From positions 62,001 to 126,000 of the forward strand of contig NZ_AQXR01000008.1 of the NCBI RefSeq assembly GCF_000376885.1: a stretch of 64,000 nucleotides of DNA, read 5' to 3'. Origin of the DNA: Alloscardovia criceti DSM 17774. GTDB lineage: Bacteria > Actinomycetota > Actinomycetes > Actinomycetales > Bifidobacteriaceae. This document shows, one piece after another, positions 9,010 through 18,658 of the stretch (its first letter is position 1; the number at the start of each line of letters is the position of its first letter). Position numbers and translations under genes: made by a program. Under the pieces are notes generated by a model, which was not told where the DNA came from, did no database searches, and worked only from the letters and a program-made list of their open reading frames with translations.

Positions 9010-9942
9010 TTACTCAGTTATGCGCTGCGCGTGACGTTCTCTTAAGATTTCCAAAGCCTGCCGCAAATCATTCGGCGTGTTGGACTCCACCACGGTCCAT
9101 AACTTTGTGCGGGGATGTTTAAATTCCAATTTCATGGCGTGCAACCATTGCCTATCCAAATGCGTGGCTTCAGACAATTTCGGGTTTGCGCCGTACATAG
9201 AGTCGCCCACCAGAGGGTGCCCGATAGACGAAAAATGCACGCGAATTTGATGTGTACGGCCCGTTTCCAAATTGACTTTGACATAAGTTGCTTCACCAAA
9301 GCGTTCCAACACATCCCAATGGGTGATGGCCTGCTTGCCAGACGGCGTAACCGTAAAGCGAAAATCGGATACCTTATCCCGGCCAATCGGCGCCTCAATG
9401 GTGGCCTTATCCTGATCGAGATTGCCTTGAACGACCGCATGGTAGGTTTTGACCACCTCATGCTCGGAAAATTGGCGGCGCATCTCCTTGTATGCCAGCT
9501 CGGATTTGCACACCAGCATTAGGCCGCTGGTGCCCACATCCAGACGGCTGACGATGCCCTGACGCCCAGCCGCGCCATAATCCGTAATATGCACACCACG
9601 TGCCAGCAGCGAACCGAGAACAGTCGATCCGGTCCACCCGGCTGAAGCATGCGCAGCCATGCCCACAGGTTTATCCACCACTACGATATCGTCGTCTTGG
9701 TAGACGATAGGCATGTCGAAATCAATAGGTTCTGGACTGTCTTCCTCCTCCACCAGCGCAAATTCGATAAAATCTTTTGCACTCAGCCTCAGTGACTTAT
9801 CGCTGGAATGCCCCACGACACGCACCTGTCCCGAGTCGATAAGACCACTAGCAGCCGAGCGTGAAATTCCCATCATTTTAGAAATTGCTACATCTAAGCG
9901 TTTTCCGACGAGGGCGTCTGGAGCCGGAACCAGTCCTTCCAT
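9010..9942 (-). CDS. RluA/RluD-family 23S rRNA pseudouridine synthase
   Basis: This enzyme converts uridines of large-subunit rRNA to pseudouridine. An S4 RNA-binding domain covers about residues 12-65 (KRLDVAISKMMGISRSAASGLI), followed by the catalytic domain with VYQDDDIVVVDKPVGMAAH and the catalytic motif SRLDVGTSGL (Asp135). Later, YHAVVQGNL and ETGRTHQIRVHFSSIGHPLVGD are family signatures. The usual HRLD reads SRLD here, which is common in actinobacterial members. It lies four bases downstream of lspA, an arrangement conserved in many Gram-positives. RluD is the best guess, but the target site cannot be derived from sequence. Confidence 0.92.
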   Translation of the reverse strand: MEGLVPAPDALVGKRLDVAISKMMGISRSAASGLIDSGQVRVVGHSSDKSLRLSAKDFIEFALVEEEDSPEPIDFDMPIVYQDDDIVVVDKPVGMAAHASAGWTGSTVLGSLLARGVHITDYGAAGRQGIVSRLDVGTSGLMLVCKSELAYKEMRRQFSEHEVVKTYHAVVQGNLDQDKATIEAPIGRDKVSDFRFTVTPSGKQAITHWDVLERFGEATYVKVNLETGRTHQIRVHFSSIGHPLVGDSMYGANPKLSEATHLDRQWLHAMKLEFKHPRTKLWTVVESNTPNDLRQALEILRERHAQRITE

Positions 9943-9946
9943 TGAG

Positions 9947-10549
9947 TTAATTATCCTTTTCGAGATGTGTGGAATTCTCTGTTACTGACGATTTTTCTTC
10001 GGTTTCTGTCTGCTGTGCTTCGTCAGAATCTTCTGCATACAAAATGTTATCCAAGAAGGGTATCTCAAATTTGGTACCGCGCACAACAGTCACAATAATA
10101 GCAATAGCGGCAACGGTTAAATAAATATCCGCGACATTACCCACGAACGGGCCATAGTTGATGAAATCCACCACCGTGCCGTTGAGGAAACCTTCAGCGT
10201 AGATGACTCTGTCGATAATATTGCCTACCGCGCCCGACACCGTCAATGCCAGCACGAAAGACCACCAGGCATTCGTTGTTTTCAGTGCAATGTATGAAAA
10301 CACGAGGGATGCAAGGATGGCGAAGAGGCTAATAATCCACGTGACTCCACTGCCCACCCCCATGGTTGCGCCAGGATTGTGGACGAGCGTCAGTGTGATG
10401 AGGTCACCGAGAAGTGGGATATTGCTGGAAGTCGTCAGATGCGTGAGCGCAAGGCTTTTCGTCCATTGATCGAGGACGAGTCCGAGAATGACCGTAGAAA
10501 CGAAGACGGCCACACCGATGTGTGACCGTCTAGGTGAGGTTTGAACCAC
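9947..10549 (-). CDS. lspA: Lipoprotein signal peptidase (signal peptidase II)
   Basis: LspA is an integral-membrane aspartic protease that removes signal peptides from prolipoproteins. Four membrane segments are visible at about 12-30, 70-88, 96-113 and 138-157. The catalytic aspartates are Asp113 in AVGNIIDRV and Asp141 in FVGNVADIYLTVA. The start is a GTG at 10549, just after the wag31 stop. The tail from residue 165 is acidic and Glu/Ser/Thr-rich (AEDSDEAQQTETEEKSS), an extension absent from most LspA proteins. A lipoprotein substrate, the solute-binding protein at 49.7 kb, is in the same window. Confidence 0.95.
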   Translation of the reverse strand: MVQTSPRRSHIGVAVFVSTVILGLVLDQWTKSLALTHLTTSSNIPLLGDLITLTLVHNPGATMGVGSGVTWIISLFAILASLVFSYIALKTTNAWWSFVLALTVSGAVGNIIDRVIYAEGFLNGTVVDFINYGPFVGNVADIYLTVAAIAIIVTVVRGTKFEIPFLDNILYAEDSDEAQQTETEEKSSVTENSTHLEKDN

Positions 10550-10550
10550 T

Positions 10551-11831
10551 TTAGTTATTTCCTTCTTCGGTCTTATCCTTCTTTGGATAATTATCCGTAG
10601 AATTAATCTGAGCGGAGAGGTTTCCGAGGAAGTCGGTCAAGCGAGAACGATAATCTGCTTCGAACTGCTTGAGGCTTTCGATATTGCCTTCAATAACCTT
10701 GGAGTCGGCGTAGAGCTTATCCTTAACCTGACGAGAGTAGTTATCTGCATCGTCATGAGTCTTTGCAGAGTAATCTTCTGCAGCCTTCTTGACCTGAGTC
10801 TCGTAAGCATCTGCATCAGAGCGTACCTTCTGGGAGTATTCGTCTGCTTCTGTGCGCGTGACGGACGAGTAGTTATCTGCATCGTTACGGGTCTTTGCAG
10901 AGTAAGCATCTGCATTGCCACGGGTGGAGCGATCATACTCATTGGCCTCTGCCACGAGCTTGTCACGGGTGGATTCACCTTCTGCAACGAGCTCAGCATT
11001 CTGAGCCTTACCCTTGTCAACGTACTGATCGTGAAGCTGCATAGCCAATGCCAGCATTGCGGTAGCGCGCTCTGGCTCGGAGTTTGCATCGGAACCAGCA
11101 GAGGAAATCTTCTGGAGGCTACCGGTTTCGGAGCTTGGCTCCAAAGCGGAAACCTGCTTGCGCAAGCTGTCTTCACGTTCGCGAGAAGCGCTCAAATCAG
11201 CATTCAGCTTTTCAATCTGTGCCTGGAGAGCAGCCAACTGCTGATCCTTCTGAGAGGAAGAACCATTGAATGCTTCCACCTGTGCACGTGCCTGATTCAA
11301 TGCATTATTTGCATCATTGAGCTTTGCATTTGCCTCAGCGAGCTGGTTGCGGAATGCTTCACCATTGCGCATATACTCGTCGCGTTCGCGCTTGATTGCT
11401 TCGAGCTGATCACCCAAAGCCTTAGCGGAATCGCCACCCTGAGCTGCCTGTGCGGTCAGCTGATCAATTTGCTCGTTGAGCTGATCTACCTGAGTCTTCA
11501 GCTGGTTATTTTGAGCTGTCAGGGTATCAACCTGCTCCTGAGCGGCGTTTTCACGTTCCTGATTTGCTTGGTTAGCCTTCGCATTTGCTTCGTTAACCTG
11601 AGCACGCAAATTGTTATTTTCTTCAGTAAGCTCTGCAATCTTGTTGTTGAGCGGAGCCACGTCTGTGCCCAAAGAAGCGGTAGCGCTAGTAACAGCTTGC
11701 GAACCCAAGCTTTCTACTGTGACAACAACTTCATCAAGGAAGTCATCCACAGCATCAATATCATAGCCTTCCTTAAAACGAACCGTTGGGAAGGTATGCT
11801 TCTGAATATCTTGTGGTGTTAAAAGGGCCAT
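10551..11831 (-). CDS. wag31: DivIVA/Wag31 polar growth scaffold
   Basis: Wag31 is the coiled-coil pole protein that senses negative membrane curvature and organises apical cell-wall growth in actinobacteria. The amino-terminal DivIVA domain reads LTPQDIQKHTFPTVRFKEGYDIDAVDDFLDEV. A long Gln/Asn/Ala-rich coiled coil follows (about 65-235). From about residue 305 to 370 there are six successive 11-residue units of the form xxADxYSxxVR. The length of 426 is well above that of the mycobacterial protein (about 260). The ATG at 11831 is chosen over a GTG at 11843 because a GAGGTGAAGAG purine tract precedes it and homology starts at MALLTPQDI. Confidence 0.95.
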   Translation of the reverse strand: MALLTPQDIQKHTFPTVRFKEGYDIDAVDDFLDEVVVTVESLGSQAVTSATASLGTDVAPLNNKIAELTEENNNLRAQVNEANAKANQANQERENAAQEQVDTLTAQNNQLKTQVDQLNEQIDQLTAQAAQGGDSAKALGDQLEAIKRERDEYMRNGEAFRNQLAEANAKLNDANNALNQARAQVEAFNGSSSQKDQQLAALQAQIEKLNADLSASREREDSLRKQVSALEPSSETGSLQKISSAGSDANSEPERATAMLALAMQLHDQYVDKGKAQNAELVAEGESTRDKLVAEANEYDRSTRGNADAYSAKTRNDADNYSSVTRTEADEYSQKVRSDADAYETQVKKAAEDYSAKTHDDADNYSRQVKDKLYADSKVIEGNIESLKQFEADYRSRLTDFLGNLSAQINSTDNYPKKDKTEEGNN

Positions 11832-11952
11832 CGAGCTCTTCACCTCACTTTTTGACTCAGTAGAGCCACTCGTTTTTCATTTTATCTTTTATATTATCAC
11901 GCTTGCTGAGAAGAACCTGAAGGACTCCTCCATGACGCTGGCTTGTATGTGG

Positions 11953-12225
11953 TTATATAAACCAGCGCAGTAAGCCTAAACCGAACCACAGCACGATATA
12001 AGCTAAATCGAAGCTTACCGGGCCGAATGGTATAGGTCGGATGTACCTTCTCAAGAAATTGAGAGGCGGATCAGTGACCACATAAACAGCGTTCACTAAT
12101 GTGTAAATAACTCCTCGGGGTTGCCAACGTGTCAACACTGCTACCCAATCCAAAATCAATCGGATAAACAGGATTGACATATATGCGTCAATCAACCAGG
12201 AAAGTATAAATCTTATTAAATACAC
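11953..12225 (-). CDS. YggT-family membrane protein
   Basis: This 90-residue integral-membrane protein has two hydrophobic segments (about 4-25 and 68-88) joined by a loop with the family pattern DPPLNFLRRYIRPIPFG. YggT genes lie between sepF and divIVA in many Gram-positives, as here, and have been linked to septum or osmotic functions. The biochemical role is unknown. The start is a GTG at 12225 without an obvious ribosome-binding site. It is 67 bp downstream of sepF and 121 bp upstream of wag31. Confidence 0.88.
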   Translation of the reverse strand: MYLIRFILSWLIDAYMSILFIRLILDWVAVLTRWQPRGVIYTLVNAVYVVTDPPLNFLRRYIRPIPFGPVSFDLAYIVLWFGLGLLRWFI

Positions 12226-12292
12226 AGCGGTAATTCCAGTACTCGTTGTTTGTCAGTTGCCATCATTCGTCATCTTTGATGAATTCAAAGAA

Positions 12293-12781
12293 CTAATCAA
12301 AGATGCCAACTGTGGATGAGGATTGGTTTGGCTGCTCCGGACGAATGGACACAGCGGCCGGGCTTAACAGCAGTACGCTGGGTGTAACGCGTTCCACGGA
12401 ACCTCGTACGCCAAAGACCACACCCGTAGCAAAGTCTACGATGCGCTGCGCGTCTTTGTCAGAAACGCCGGTGAGATTCAGAACCACTGGTGTGCCCTCG
12501 CGCAGAGCACGCCCCACACTTTCCACCTCGTTATAGTTACGTGGGTGAATGGTGGTAATACGATTCATCACACTCTTTGGGAAATTCGTATTCGAGCCCG
12601 AAGCAGCGCTACCCCTACTGGACACGGACAAGCGGGAAGGCTGTACATTGACAGGCTCTTCCCTATCATATTCAACGTCGTTTGGCTCTTCAGATGGTGC
12701 AGTTTCCAATTCGTCATCCTCAAATTCCTGAGGCTCTGCCAGTCCGAAGAAACTCAAACCTCTGTTAAACATGTTTGCCAT
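12293..12781 (-). CDS. sepF: Cell division protein SepF
   Basis: SepF is the membrane anchor and bundling partner of FtsZ; it is essential in actinobacteria, which lack FtsA. The amino-terminal residues MANMFNRGLSFFGLAEP form a plausible amphipathic membrane-binding helix. A disordered acidic linker runs to about residue 65, and the SepF core follows (ITTIHPRNYNEVESVGRALREGTPVVLNLT, ending with ATGVVFGVRGSVERVTPSVLLLSP). The length of 162 is normal. It starts 18 bp after the ftsZ stop and is probably cotranscribed with it. Confidence 0.95.
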   Translation of the reverse strand: MANMFNRGLSFFGLAEPQEFEDDELETAPSEEPNDVEYDREEPVNVQPSRLSVSSRGSAASGSNTNFPKSVMNRITTIHPRNYNEVESVGRALREGTPVVLNLTGVSDKDAQRIVDFATGVVFGVRGSVERVTPSVLLLSPAAVSIRPEQPNQSSSTVGIFD

Positions 12782-12799
12782 AATTCACTCACTCCCTAC

Positions 12800-14050
12800 T
12801 TAGCGCAAGAAAGGTGGAATTTCGAAATCGTAATTGGAATCCTGCTCTTCGTCATCCTCTGGATTCACAGTTGGAATAGCAGCAGATACCGGCTGAGCTG
12901 GGCTTACAGGCTGCTGAGCTACAGCAGGAGCTGGCTGAGCTGGCAACTGTCCCGAAGAAGTGGCATCGGACTGCTCAGGCTGAGCATCTACAGGAGCTTG
13001 TTCTGCTGGAGTTTCTGTCTGCGCACCTGCAGAAGCGGTGGCTTGCGATGATACGAGTTCGCCGGCTTCATTCGGCGCTGCATTAGTATCCGCATCCGCA
13101 TCAAAACCGGTGGCGATTACGGTGACTGACATGTCATCGCCCATATTGTCGTCCAACGCCACACCGAAGATGATGTTGGCTTCAGGGCTGCAGACCTCGT
13201 GGATGAGGTTCATAGCATCGTATACTTCGAACAGACCAAGATCGGAGGCACCGAAGAAGTTGACCAGCACAGCATGAGCACCTTCGATATTGCCTTCCAG
13301 CATAGGAGAGCTCATAGCGATTTCTGCAGCTTGTACCGCACGGTCTTCACCACGGGACACACCGATGCCGAATAATGCGGTACCTGCATCCTTCAATACG
13401 GATGTCACATCCGCAAAGTCCACATTAATATAAGCGTTAGCACCCAGTGTTTCGGTAATGCCCTTAACACCGGACAGTAAAGCCTGATCGGCATTATGGA
13501 ATGCATCCATCATGGAAATATTGCGATCAGACATATCGAGCAAACGATCATTGGAGATGACGATTAAAGCATCGACTTCTTTGCGCAGATTTTCGATACC
13601 CGACTCAGCGGAAGCACTACGACGCTTGCCCTCAAAGCTAAACGGGCGAGATACTACGGCAATGGTCAAAGCACCCTGCTGACGGGCTGCACGTGCCACA
13701 ATTGGGCTTGCTCCCGTACCCGTACCGCCACCTTCACCTGCAGTGATAAAGACCAAATCCGAGCCCTTGAGCGCCTGCTCAATATCAGCTTGATGATCTT
13801 GCGCCGCCTTTGCCCCGCGCTCAGGATCTGCTCCAGCTCCTAAACCGCGGCTTGAACTATCCGATAAAGAAATCTTGATATTTGCTTCGCTGCGTGCCAA
13901 ATCTTTATCATCAGTATTAATTGCCACGAACTCCACGTTCGCGAGACCATCACCAATCATTCGGTTCACAGCATTACCGCCTGCGCCACCAACGCCTACT
14001 ACCCTAATAACGGTGCTATCATCCAATTCCTGGTTCTGAATGCTGGTCAT
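12800..14050 (-). CDS. ftsZ: Cell division GTPase FtsZ
   Basis: FtsZ polymerises into the Z-ring. The GTP-binding signature GEGGGTGTGASP and amino-terminal VVGVGGAGGNAVNRM are present, and the T7 loop contains NVDFADV. After the globular core (to about residue 310) comes a long Gln/Ala/Pro-rich linker, then the conserved tail DFEIPPFLR that binds partners such as SepF. The ATG at 14050 has an AGGAG ribosome-binding site 5 nt upstream and starts MTSIQNQELDD; a longer reading frame to 14080 is unlikely to be used. The 210 bp upstream is AT-rich and should hold the promoter, but no convincing -35/-10 pair was found. Confidence 0.97.
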   Translation of the reverse strand: MTSIQNQELDDSTVIRVVGVGGAGGNAVNRMIGDGLANVEFVAINTDDKDLARSEANIKISLSDSSSRGLGAGADPERGAKAAQDHQADIEQALKGSDLVFITAGEGGGTGTGASPIVARAARQQGALTIAVVSRPFSFEGKRRSASAESGIENLRKEVDALIVISNDRLLDMSDRNISMMDAFHNADQALLSGVKGITETLGANAYINVDFADVTSVLKDAGTALFGIGVSRGEDRAVQAAEIAMSSPMLEGNIEGAHAVLVNFFGASDLGLFEVYDAMNLIHEVCSPEANIIFGVALDDNMGDDMSVTVIATGFDADADTNAAPNEAGELVSSQATASAGAQTETPAEQAPVDAQPEQSDATSSGQLPAQPAPAVAQQPVSPAQPVSAAIPTVNPEDDEEQDSNYDFEIPPFLR

Positions 14051-14261
14051 CGTGCTCCTATCGTTAACGTATAAACACAACTCTAATACAATTCATACCC
14101 AAACTTCACATGTGTAATTCAAAAATTTCAAGAATTTCGTAAGAAGTTTTGCATAAGTCACTGTACAAAAGCTGAGAAAAATTCACATCCTACTTTTCAG
14201 TATACGAGGCGCACAAAATAGCCGATTTTCAGCGGCCCTGACCGAAGGCGCCCGGGTTACT

Positions 14262-15422
14262 TTAGTACGAAGCATCCATAGGGTCGTCTTCAAACATATC
14301 CGCACGCTCCTGAGCACTAAGCTCGCGCGATTCCAGCCAGTTATAAGGCAAATGTACCTTCTTCGCATAGCGCACACGGCCACGTGGCTTGTCTGCTATG
14401 GCCTGAGGGAACTCCACATCAGGGTCGAACAGCTCCACTTGACGGCGCACATCCTCCACATTTTCGCACTTCATAAAGGCTGCACGCGTGCCGCCACCGA
14501 CGGGGAATCCCTTCAAATACCATGCCACGTGCTTGCGCAAATCGTGCACGGCCATCATTTCATCGCCATCATAAAACTCCGTTAAGAGCTCCGCATGACG
14601 CACGATCAGCTTTCCCACCTCACCTAAGGTTGGATTGATGCGCTCGTCAGAACCCGCAAAAGCGTGAGCAATATCACCAAAAAGCCATGGGCGCCCTTGA
14701 CATCCGCGCCCAATGGCCACACCCGCGCAGCCCGTTTCTTTCACCATAGCAATGGCATCTTCCGCAGACCAAATGTCACCATTGCCGATGACTGGAATGT
14801 CTAATTCGTCTACCAGCGTGGCAATATCTTCCCAATGTGCATGACCGCCGTAATACTGAGCAGTGGTGCGACCGTGTAGGGTGACGAATGCGCATCCCTC
14901 CTCTTGGGCGATATGCGCGGAGTCGTGGAAGGTCGTGTGTTCGTCGTCAATGCCTAAACGGATTTTCGCCGTTACTGGAATGCCAGCCGGCTGAGCGACC
15001 GCAACCACACGTTTGACAATGTCCGCAAAAAGATCATTCTTCCACGGCAATGCGGAACCACCACCGCGACGCGTCACCTTCGGCACGGGGCAGCCGAAAT
15101 TCAAATCAATATGATCGGCCATATTTTCGTCTACCACAATCCGAGCCGCTTGCTCCACGATGGATGGGTTGACACCATATAACTGCAACGAGCGGTATTT
15201 TTCCGAAGGATCGAAGCGGCATAAGCGCTCCGCTTTCGGATTGCGCGCTACTAATGCACGCGCCGTAATCATCTCCGCCACATACAAACCGTCAGGGCCA
15301 AATTCTCGGCACAGTACACGAAATGGCCAGTTTGTCACACCTGCCATCGGTGACAAAATCACGGGTGTGTGTACGGTGTGGTTTCCCATATCAATGCTTG
15401 GTAACTGAACAGTTGAAGTCAT
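14262..15422 (-). CDS. dus: tRNA-dihydrouridine synthase (DusB/NifR3 family)
   Basis: This FMN enzyme reduces uridines in tRNA D-loops to dihydrouridine. The TIM-barrel domain shows LSPMAGVTNWPFRVLCREFG, the catalytic loop DLNFGCPVPKVTRRGGGSAL with the proton-donor Cys, and the FMN/phosphate-binding VIGNGDIWSAEDA and GVAIGRGCQGRPW. A helical domain with RKHVAWYLKGFP follows. The length is 386 residues from the ATG at 15422. No Shine-Dalgarno is seen; TAAAAT ends 8 nt before the ATG, consistent with a leaderless mRNA. A TTG-started extension to 15470 is rejected because it precedes family homology. Confidence 0.94.
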   Translation of the reverse strand: MTSTVQLPSIDMGNHTVHTPVILSPMAGVTNWPFRVLCREFGPDGLYVAEMITARALVARNPKAERLCRFDPSEKYRSLQLYGVNPSIVEQAARIVVDENMADHIDLNFGCPVPKVTRRGGGSALPWKNDLFADIVKRVVAVAQPAGIPVTAKIRLGIDDEHTTFHDSAHIAQEEGCAFVTLHGRTTAQYYGGHAHWEDIATLVDELDIPVIGNGDIWSAEDAIAMVKETGCAGVAIGRGCQGRPWLFGDIAHAFAGSDERINPTLGEVGKLIVRHAELLTEFYDGDEMMAVHDLRKHVAWYLKGFPVGGGTRAAFMKCENVEDVRRQVELFDPDVEFPQAIADKPRGRVRYAKKVHLPYNWLESRELSAQERADMFEDDPMDASY

Positions 15423-15516
15423 AAGGGTTAATTTTAGCGTAAACCCTGAAACCAAAAACAAACTCCGCAATCAGCGCAACTTACGGGCAACTTACGGAAG
15501 GCTTCCACATAAGCAA

Positions 15517-15545
15517 AGAACCCACACCCCAAGGATGTGAGTTCT
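15517..15545 (-). terminator. Terminator downstream of glyQS
   Basis: On the minus strand AGAACTCACA and TGTGGGTTCT form a 10-bp stem with one G-U pair around a 9-nt loop, followed by TTTGCTTATG. It lies 34 bp past the glyQS stop and before dus. Confidence 0.65.
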
Positions 15546-15578
15546 GAAAAATGCGAAAATGCCGAAGGCTGGTATCGT

Positions 15579-16991
15579 TTATGCCTCAGGAGCCTGTGGA
15601 TACATCTTCATAGAGTTGCCCACACGCTCAGCCACATAATCGGCTACCTTATCCAAGGACACACGTTCCTGAGCCATGGTGTCACGCTCACGGATGGTGA
15701 CGGCGTGATCATCCAAGGAATCAAAATCAACGGTGACGCACAGAGGTGTACCAATTTCATCCTCACGGCGGTAACGACGACCAATTGCACCGGACTCGTC
15801 ATAGTCGATATTCCAGTCGTGCATACGCAGTTCTGCTGCCAAATTCTGCGCCATGGACTGCAGCTCTGGCTTCTTGGACAGCGGCAAAACAGCGGCCTTC
15901 ACAGGAGCCAAGCGTGGATCCAAACGCAACACGGTACGCGTATCAACGCCGCCCTTTGTATTTGGAGCTTCATCCACGTCATAAGCATCCACGAGGAAGG
16001 CCATCAAGGAACGCGTCAGACCTGCGGCAGGCTCGATAACGTATGGGATATAACGTTCGCCACTTGCCTGGTCGAAGTAGCTCAAATCCTTGCCGGAATG
16101 CTTAGCATGAGCAGACAAATCGTAATCCGTACGATTTGCAATACCCTCAAGCTCACCCCAGTCAGAGCCCTGGAAACCGAACTTGTACTCGATATCCACG
16201 GTGCGCTTAGAGTAATGGGACAGCTTCTCCTTTGGATGCTCGAAGAGACGCAGATTGTCCTCATCGATACCCAAATCCACATACCAGGCCTTACGCGCAT
16301 CGATCCAGTACTGATGCCATGCCTCATCTTCGCCTGGCTTGACGAAGAATTCCATCTCCATCTGTTCGAATTCGCGCGTGCGGAAAATGAAGTTGCCTGG
16401 CGTAATTTCATTACGGAAGCTCTTTCCGATATTTGCAATGCCAAATGGTGGCTTTTGGCGGGTGGAAGACTGCACTTGCGCAAAGTCTACGAAGATACCC
16501 TGAGCAGTTTCAGGACGCAAATAGTGCAAAGAATTATCGTCCGCCACTGGTCCCAAATGGGTTTGGAGCATCATGTTGAAGTCACGTGGTTCGGTCCACT
16601 TGCCCTTGGTACCGCACTCTGGGCAGACAATATCCGCCTGGGAAGCTGGCAAATGACCATGCTTTGCCTCATAGTGCTCTTCCAAGTGATCCGCACGGAA
16701 GCGCTTGTGGCAGTTCAAGCATTCGGTCAATGGATCGTTGAAAACGGTGACGTGACCAGAAGCCACCCATACCTCGCGTGGAAGGATAACAGAAGTATCC
16801 ACGCCTACGACATTTGCGCGAGTAGTAACCATAAAACGCCACCACTGCTCCTTGATGTTCTCTTTCAGAGCCACACCAAGAGGGCCATAGTCCCATGCTG
16901 AGCGTGTTCCACCATAAATTTCTCCCGCAGGAAATACGAAACCACGACGTTTGGCGAGAGATACGACAGCATCGAGCTTTGATTCAGCCAC
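15579..16991 (-). CDS. glyQS: Glycine--tRNA ligase (homodimeric type)
   Basis: This class II aminoacyl-tRNA synthetase charges tRNA-Gly. The 470-residue single-chain form is the alpha2 type used by actinobacteria. Visible landmarks are [20 protein letters not shown] at the amino end, motif 2 around [21 protein letters not shown], and motif 3 with [19 protein letters not shown] zinc-type insertion with CLNCHKRF and CPECGTKG lies between. The anticodon-binding domain occupies the last 110 residues. The start is a GTG at 16991 with GGAG upstream. Confidence 0.96.
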   Translation of the reverse strand: MAESKLDAVVSLAKRRGFVFPAGEIYGGTRSAWDYGPLGVALKENIKEQWWRFMVTTRANVVGVDTSVILPREVWVASGHVTVFNDPLTECLNCHKRFRADHLEEHYEAKHGHLPASQADIVCPECGTKGKWTEPRDFNMMLQTHLGPVADDNSLHYLRPETAQGIFVDFAQVQSSTRQKPPFGIANIGKSFRNEITPGNFIFRTREFEQMEMEFFVKPGEDEAWHQYWIDARKAWYVDLGIDEDNLRLFEHPKEKLSHYSKRTVDIEYKFGFQGSDWGELEGIANRTDYDLSAHAKHSGKDLSYFDQASGERYIPYVIEPAAGLTRSLMAFLVDAYDVDEAPNTKGGVDTRTVLRLDPRLAPVKAAVLPLSKKPELQSMAQNLAAELRMHDWNIDYDESGAIGRRYRREDEIGTPLCVTVDFDSLDDHAVTIRERDTMAQERVSLDKVADYVAERVGNSMKMYPQAPEA

Positions 16992-17114
16992 ATTTGCTCC
17001 TTAAAATTATGCGTACTCATACGGCTTATGAGCACTTTTCTACTGTGCAAACTTTACTTGCCTAATCGGACTTGTAGGCGGCCCGGCGCTTGTATGCGCA
17101 GGCTTGCCGGCACA

Positions 17115-17906
17115 CTACTTTTTTACACCGCCAAATCGGCGATCACGATTGGTAAATTTTTCAATCGAACGCCACAGGACTTCTCGTGAGCAGTCTGGGA
17201 ACAGCTCTGGGATAAAGTCCAGCTCTGCATACGCAGCCTGCCATGGCAAGAAATTACTCGTGCGCTGCTCGCCGGATGTGCGCAATACGAGATCACAATC
17301 TGGCACATCGGGCAGGTAGAGATGCTCGGCAAACATTTTTTCGGTCACCTTATTGCCCTTGAGCTTGCCTTGAGCTACTTCTTTGGCAATAGCGGCTGCT
17401 GCATCTGCAATTTCTGCGCGCCCACCGTAATTTATGCAAAAAATAACATCGATGACCTTGTTATTTTTCGTTTTTTCCTGAGCAATTTCCAACTCGTCGA
17501 TGACGGATTTCCACAGCTTTGGTCGGCGCCCGCTCCAGCGGACGCGCACGCCCCACTCATTCATCTGATCGACACGGCGGTGAATAATATCGCGCGAAAA
17601 GCCCATGAGGAAGCGCACTTCCTGAGGTGAACGTTTCCAATTTTCCGTGGAGAAGGTGTACAAGCTCAGGTAGCGCACGCCTGCTTCAATAGCGCCCGCA
17701 ATAATGTCAAAAACGACTGGCTCCGCTGCTTGATGACCATTCGTGCGAATTAATCCGCGCTCTTGAGCCCAACGCCCATTGCCGTCCATAATGACACCCA
17801 CATGGCGAGGAACAGCATTCTTCGGGAATGGAGGGATAATTTGCGGATTGGAAAAGGGCGCCGCTGGTATATCCAAGGACGTGTAATCTACTGTGTCAAA
17901 ACTCAT
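17115..17906 (-). CDS. uppS: Isoprenyl (undecaprenyl) diphosphate synthase
   Basis: UppS is a cis-prenyltransferase that makes the C50-C55 lipid carrier for peptidoglycan. The substrate-binding signature HVGVIMDGNGRWAQERGL contains the catalytic Asp. Further blocks are VRYLSLYTFSTENWKRSPQEV, INYGGRAEIADAAAAIA, and LVLRTSGEQRTSNFLPWQAAYAE. The length is 263 residues. The ATG at 17906 overlaps the recO stop in an ATGA (4 nt), and homology supports this start over a longer frame. It is the last gene of an operon with recO, a membrane hydrolase and a DivIVA-like protein. Confidence 0.95.
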   Translation of the reverse strand: MSFDTVDYTSLDIPAAPFSNPQIIPPFPKNAVPRHVGVIMDGNGRWAQERGLIRTNGHQAAEPVVFDIIAGAIEAGVRYLSLYTFSTENWKRSPQEVRFLMGFSRDIIHRRVDQMNEWGVRVRWSGRRPKLWKSVIDELEIAQEKTKNNKVIDVIFCINYGGRAEIADAAAAIAKEVAQGKLKGNKVTEKMFAEHLYLPDVPDCDLVLRTSGEQRTSNFLPWQAAYAELDFIPELFPDCSREVLWRSIEKFTNRDRRFGGVKK

Positions 17907-18658
17907 AGTACGGATTTTACCAATTTCAGCGACCGAATAGGCCTTTCCACATAGTATTGCAACCAATCTTCAACAATTTCTGGCACATCGGGGTTTAAGA
18001 CCTGCTTGCCCGTCGTTTCAGGGAGCAAATCCCAACGGCCCTTGAGTAGAGCAAACAGTTGCACACGCGATTCGTGAGAAATTTCGCGCGCATCCAGCAG
18101 CCTATCCGTGGAGCACATCATGCCGCCCGCCTGTACAGAGAAGAAGTTCAAATCCGTCTGTCTGCCGCATACTTCGCAATTATCCAAGTGTGGGGACCAC
18201 CCGCCGGTTGCTAATAAGCGCAAAAGGAAGGAATTTTCAATCACTTCCGCCCGGTGTTCTTTTCTCGACAACGATGCCAAGGCGCTGATAAGTAATCGGT
18301 AATAGGCACGCACATCACTGGGCATCATATCAATGGCAGAATCCAGCAGTTTATCTACGGCCTCTACCATCACATTGGCCGCAATATAGCAGTCATAATC
18401 TTCGACGAAAGAACTGCCATAAGAAACCAAAGACTCGGCTTGGTTGATGTGCTGGAGCTCTCCCCTGCCTTCAAAAATGAGGAATTTATTGCGCGAAAAG
18501 GGTTCTAACCGTCCGCCAAAACGCGATTTTGTGCGGCGCACACCTTTGGCTACTGCTCGGATTTTGCCATGCTCGGGCGTCAAAATGGTGATAATCTTAT
18601 CCGCCTCACCCAGTTTCGCCGTGCGTAAGACCACACCTTCATCCGTATAGCTTGGCAT
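17903..18658 (-). CDS. recO: DNA repair protein RecO
   Basis: RecO loads RecA on SSB-coated DNA in recombinational repair. The amino-terminal OB fold is seen in DEGVVLRTAKLGEADKIITILTPEHGKIRAVAKGVRRTKSRFGGRLEPF. The carboxy-terminal helical domain contains a zinc-type cysteine cluster (CEVCGRQ, then MMCS). The length of 251 is usual. It starts in a one-base TAATG overlap with the upstream hydrolase gene and ends in an ATGA overlap with uppS; recO-uppS pairing is widespread in actinobacteria. Confidence 0.95.
   Translation of the reverse strand: MPSYTDEGVVLRTAKLGEADKIITILTPEHGKIRAVAKGVRRTKSRFGGRLEPFSRNKFLIFEGRGELQHINQAESLVSYGSSFVEDYDCYIAANVMVEAVDKLLDSAIDMMPSDVRAYYRLLISALASLSRKEHRAEVIENSFLLRLLATGGWSPHLDNCEVCGRQTDLNFFSVQAGGMMCSTDRLLDAREISHESRVQLFALLKGRWDLLPETTGKQVLNPDVPEIVEDWLQYYVERPIRSLKLVKSVL

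Noticed and set aside
10755-11822. Long plus-strand open frame of 355 codons opposite wag31
   Set aside because: It is antisense to the repetitive wag31 gene, has low-complexity Cys/Ile/Leu content and no family resemblance.
15537-16901. Long plus-strand open frame of 454 codons opposite glyQS
   Set aside because: It is antisense to a well-supported tRNA synthetase and shows no recognisable domain.
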